Assembly (NCBI GenBank): GCA_910589395.1
Contig: CAJUTL010000003.1
Location: 50,166 to 114,165 of the forward strand
DNA: 64,000 nucleotides
Origin: an uncultured Oscillospiraceae bacterium
Lineage (GTDB): Bacteria; Bacillota_A; Clostridia; Oscillospirales; Acutalibacteraceae
Direction: 5' to 3'
Positions within the stretch are counted from its first letter, which is position 1. Every line of letters begins with the position of its first letter. Both the position numbers and the translations under genes were made by a program. The notes beneath the pieces were generated by a model, which saw only the letters and a list, made by a program, of their open reading frames with translations, was not told the origin of the DNA and did no database searches. This document shows positions 61,122-64,000 of this stretch, piece after piece.

Positions 61122-62261
61122 ATGAAGCCCTATGTCTCTTCTCATTTGAAGGATATGAACCGAAGAAATGTTTACGAGCTGCTTTGTAAAATGGAGGAAA
61201 CCTCCAAAGCGGAGCTTTCTCACATTACAGGGATCAGTCCGCCCACGGTGATGAAGATCATACAGTTTTTGGCGGAAAAAGAGCTGGTAACTGAATTGGG
61301 AAAAGGGGAGGCTGCGCTGGGGAGAAAGCCCCAAATGCTCCGCTTGAACAAGAATCGCTATTATTTTATCGGAGCGATCCATGAGGGCGATTTTCTTCGG
61401 GTAGGGATCAGCAACCTGAAAAACGAGCTGGTGGCGCTGAAAAAAATTCGTGTCCATGCTGATTTTAAGCGTACCATGGAAGAAACCCTGTTTCAGGTGA
61501 TCAATGAGCTTCTGGTAGAAAATGAGGTCTATCTTTCCGACGTGCTGGGGATCGGTCTGGGGCTGCCTGGCATCTATGATGTGGAACGGGAAAAGATTTT
61601 AACAGCGCCTTTGATCGGGATCTCCGGCGAAATGGAGATCGGCCCCATCCTTCGGAAAATAGAAGCTTATTACCACAAGTCGGTTTCTGTGGATAACGAC
61701 CTGAATATGGATGTGCTGGGTGAATTTCTGGATCTGGAGCTTACCGCGGAAAACGATCTTTTGTATCTTTCCTTCGGCACCGGCATCGGCAGCGGCGTGA
61801 TCTTAAACGGGAAACTGCGCAGAGGAAAGCACTACATGTGCGGCGAGGTGGGTTATATGACGTTTTTAGACGATTATGTAGCCGTCTCAGGCGGCGCCGG
61901 ATGGCTGGAAAGCAAAATCAATCTGGGCGCGATCCAGGAAAAATTCGGTCTGCGGCCCGATGGCTCTATTTTAGAGGAGAACCGGGAAACCGCCACCGAG
62001 TATGTGGCGATCTGCGGCGCGCTGTGTATCAACAATATGATGATGTGTTACGATTGCGATCACATCTCCCTGGGTGGAGAGCTGTTCGATCTGCTGGGCG
62101 ATCAGCTTTTTGATTCGATCCGGGAGAAAGTGGAAAAGATCTCCATCAGTGGGGTTCGTCTGCGGAAAAGCACCTGCGTGGATCCCGGCGTGCTGGGTGC
62201 CGCCGCCATGGCAAAAGAAAGGATCATTCCTCAGCTTTTGGCAGAGGAAGAAGAGAGATGA
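61122..62261 (+). CDS. ROK family transcriptional repressor (379 aa)
   Basis: MarR-like winged helix (about 15-70: RRNVYELLCKMEETSKAELS, ISPPTVMKIIQFLAEKELV) fused to a ROK sugar-kinase-fold domain (DVLGIGLGLPGIYD, VDNDLNMDVLGEF, LSFGTGIGSGVILNGKL). The zinc-binding cluster is modified: GEVGYMTF follows the GTGIG motif without the usual Cys trio. ATG at 61122 follows GGGGGGAA. Predicted to repress nagB and itself through TTAA-N5-TTAA boxes and to respond to an amino-sugar ligand. Confidence 0.92.
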   Translation: MKPYVSSHLKDMNRRNVYELLCKMEETSKAELSHITGISPPTVMKIIQFLAEKELVTELGKGEAALGRKPQMLRLNKNRYYFIGAIHEGDFLRVGISNLKNELVALKKIRVHADFKRTMEETLFQVINELLVENEVYLSDVLGIGLGLPGIYDVEREKILTAPLIGISGEMEIGPILRKIEAYYHKSVSVDNDLNMDVLGEFLDLELTAENDLLYLSFGTGIGSGVILNGKLRRGKHYMCGEVGYMTFLDDYVAVSGGAGWLESKINLGAIQEKFGLRPDGSILEENRETATEYVAICGALCINNMMMCYDCDHISLGGELFDLLGDQLFDSIREKVEKISISGVRLRKSTCVDPGVLGAAAMAKERIIPQLLAEEEER

Positions 62262-62264
62262 GGG

Positions 62265-62304
62265 AAAGAGACGCAAGCTTAGCTGCGGGCTTGCGTCTCT
62301 TTTT
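62265..62304 (+). terminator. Rho-independent terminator after the ROK gene
   Basis: AAAGAGACGCAAGC / GCTTGCGTCTCTTT stem (62265-62278, 62289-62302), 10-nt loop, T tract. Confidence 0.9.
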
Positions 62305-62370
62305 GCGGAAAGGGGAAATGAAATATCAAATGTGCGGCAATGCTTCAAAACTGAGGAAAGGGTGAGTGTA

Positions 62371-63096
62371 TTGCTTCAGACAATGAGAGAATGGGCTACT
62401 TTTTCAGCGGATATCTGTATTTTGCTGATAACAGCTTATACATTTTATATTACTTTCATTTCAAAGAAGCTGAAGCTTCTTTCATTTTCAGTAAATAACT
62501 CTGACCGTGGAGATTCTTTCCATTTGGTGCTGGAAAATAGATCCTTTGCGCCTATCTGTATAGAAGAGATCTATCTTGTATTCAGCGGACAGCATAAAAT
62601 AAAATTTGGAGAATATCAGCAGCCGGTCGTGTTAAACGCATTTTCAGCGATTGGCTTGAGTATGGAGCCGTTTTCTTTTCTTTATCCTTCTGTTTCAAGC
62701 TGGGAAGTGCGAAACGATTTGGTTGTTTGCGTTGTTACTTCCCGTAAAAACCTGTATTTAACATCGCGTAAACAGAAGAAAAAATTATCAAAAGAAATAA
62801 AAGCGGCGCCGCCAGATATCAGCGTTATCAGACGCGTATATGACGGACAGCTCGTAATGCCCGGGAATCGGTATGTTCTTCATCTCTTTCATGAGGGCAA
62901 AACACAGACGATATTCCTTCATAAACACGGCGTGATGAGCGAGAGTGTTTTAGGGTATAACGCACTGCCGGAAGCCGCGATGAAAGACAGATCAACAGTG
63001 ATGGAAGCGCTGGACTGTTTTCTGAAGCCTTATAAAATCGAATATGTTTTGGAAGATTTTATCGTAGACGCGGCAGAGCCCTTTAGCCAGCAATAG
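62371..63096 (+). CDS. Hypothetical protein with one N-terminal TM helix (about 241 aa)
   Basis: Function not recognised. One TM helix (ADICILLITAYTFYITFI, about residues 12-30), then a soluble domain of mixed strands (FHLVLENRSFAPICIEEIYLV, an Ig-like beta feel) that ends without further membrane segments. Likely cytosolic or external depending on orientation; a Lys-rich stretch follows at SRKQKKKLSKEIK. Start ambiguous: TTG 62371 (AAAGGG 8 bp before), GTG 62362 or ATG 62383. Isolated between two terminators, close to the mobile-element edge. Confidence 0.65.
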   Translation: MLQTMREWATFSADICILLITAYTFYITFISKKLKLLSFSVNNSDRGDSFHLVLENRSFAPICIEEIYLVFSGQHKIKFGEYQQPVVLNAFSAIGLSMEPFSFLYPSVSSWEVRNDLVVCVVTSRKNLYLTSRKQKKKLSKEIKAAPPDISVIRRVYDGQLVMPGNRYVLHLFHEGKTQTIFLHKHGVMSESVLGYNALPEAAMKDRSTVMEALDCFLKPYKIEYVLEDFIVDAAEPFSQQ

Positions 63097-63173
63097 ACCG
63101 ATTCAATGCCGTATTTTGCTTCAGGAGGGCAATGAGAAGGAAATTGTCAAATGATCCAATCTTTAAGAAAAGT

Positions 63174-63210
63174 GGAAAAGCCGGCAACATGTTTTATTGC
63201 CGGCTTTTCC
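63174..63210 (+). terminator. Terminator after the hypothetical gene
   Basis: GGAAAAGCCGGCAA / TTGCCGGCTTTTCC perfect 14-bp stem with CATGTTTTA loop. A second dyad AAAAATCGG/CCGATTTTT lies at 63439-63476. The 63097-63608 gap shows no gene. Confidence 0.75.
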
Positions 63211-63608
63211 GGTCACGGGGTGGGCGAGTATTCGCTGTAGTCTCAAAAGCGAGAAAGACAGAAGCAAAATTCTACTCCACAACGGGAGATATAGAAAACC
63301 GATCCCACAGGTGAATTCCCTGTTTCTTGCGACTTACTGTAAACAGATATTTCCATGGATCTGTTCACAATTCACTCTAACTCTCCAAAAATTGTTCCGG
63401 TCTTTCAATGAAAAGTGAAAATCGAATAGGGAAGAAGTAAAAATCGGCAAGTTCCTGAAGAGACTTTCCGATTTTTGGTCCGAGTGTTCATAACGGATTT
63501 GCTCAAAACAAGTTATTGACAGCGACACACATTTTCAATTTGTACATTCGCAACATGGAACGAATCATAGTAGAATCGGATTACATTCCAACATAAGAGG
63601 TCATCAAG

Positions 63609-63983
63609 ATGGAAAAATCATTATTTGATCAGATGGGCGGCACATACACTCGGCAAGGTGATTACTGCTTGCCCAATCTTGCTTTACCGTCGCAGGAAGA
63701 ACGGCATATCGGTGTATGGGGAGAACGGCGGCGGAAGTACCTCAAGGAACACCGTCGTGTGCTGTACTACAATCTGCTGACCAGTGGGAAGCTCCAAGCG
63801 CACCTTGCCGATGTGGAGGAACAGGCACAGGAGATGTTCGAGCGACTGACAAAGCAGATGGCAGAAAAGCAGGGCGTGACAGAAGCGCTGAAAGCTGCCG
63901 ACATGATGGCGTGGGCAGGAAGAATGAACAATATCCGCAACGCTACGGAGGAAGCTATCTATAACGAAATCATCTATGCGTAA
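63609..63983 (+). CDS. tnpV: TnpV family transposon-encoded protein (124 aa)
   Basis: Matches the TnpV protein of Tn4451-type elements and clostridial conjugative elements: MEKSLFDQMGGTYTRQGDY start, LKEHRRVLYYNLLTSGKL, helical middle EQAQEMFERLTKQMAEKQGV and MNNIRN near the C-terminus. Complete, 124 aa. TnpV usually accompanies the large serine recombinase TnpX or relaxase genes, which would lie to the right of the window. Molecular function unclear. Confidence 0.85.
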   Translation: MEKSLFDQMGGTYTRQGDYCLPNLALPSQEERHIGVWGERRRKYLKEHRRVLYYNLLTSGKLQAHLADVEEQAQEMFERLTKQMAEKQGVTEALKAADMMAWAGRMNNIRNATEEAIYNEIIYA

Positions 63984-64000
63984 GAGGAAGGGCTGTGCCA

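Overview
The window looks like a chromosome segment of an anaerobic, low-GC-phylum (Firmicutes/Clostridia) gut-type bacterium, most likely from the Oscillospirales/Ruminococcaceae side. Evidence: the housekeeping order RNase J - gdpP - rplI - dnaB - tilS - hpt - ftsH, BceRS/BceAB-type module, LplB/YtcP-type sugar ABC transporters with YesMN/YesS-type regulators, a non-pyrrolysine MttB-family methyltransferase, AGGAGG-type ribosome binding sites and many short intergenic repeats. The genus cannot be told from the sequence alone.

1-14,000: a minus-strand catabolic operon (binding lipoprotein, two permeases, IolE-like TIM barrel, a two-gene set resembling the beta and alpha subunits of C-glycoside deglycosidases, two Gfo/Idh/MocA oxidoreductases), a MATE exporter, a YesM/YesN-like two-component pair and a further Gfo/Idh/MocA gene. 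A 12-bp motif with flanking TTAGTTTG/CAAACTAA is shared by the promoter regions of the operon and the sensor gene, and a weaker copy precedes the third oxidoreductase. The gene set fits uptake of a glycoside, oxidation to a 3-keto sugar, non-hydrolytic cleavage and reduction.

14,200-23,700: a YesS-like membrane AraC regulator, divergent from a second sugar operon (two permeases, binding lipoprotein, GH3 glycosidase, compact Gfo/Idh-like protein). Two 18-bp direct repeats exactly 21 bp apart lie in front of the operon.

23,800-29,900: a BceAB-type ABC transporter with a small membrane protein, its BceRS-type kinase and regulator, two TCTTAC/GTAAGA palindromes upstream of the ATPase gene, and a HAD nucleotidase. 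30,000-36,700: a GHL10-type lipid- or membrane-anchored glycosidase, a repeat-rich gap, an XRE-cupin regulator whose leader contains a 162-bp inverted-repeat element, an acyl-CoA synthetase, a DUF1648 protein, and iscU/iscS-type Fe-S genes.

36,700-48,600: housekeeping operon headed by an RNase J with a long basic N-terminal extension and a structured leader of about 350 nt. 48,600-50,300: decayed genes (a frameshifted CPBP protease-like gene fused to a PadR-like remnant) and repeats.

50,300-62,300: a third sugar operon (PfkB-family kinase, GH4, binding lipoprotein, two permeases) that ends in a UroD/MtaA-like protein and an MttB-family methyltransferase; then repeats, nagB, and a divergent ROK repressor. 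The nagB and ROK promoters both carry a TTAA-N5-TTAA box just after the -10. 62,300-64,000: a one-TM hypothetical protein, then the TnpV gene of a Tn4451/ICE-type mobile element running to the window edge.
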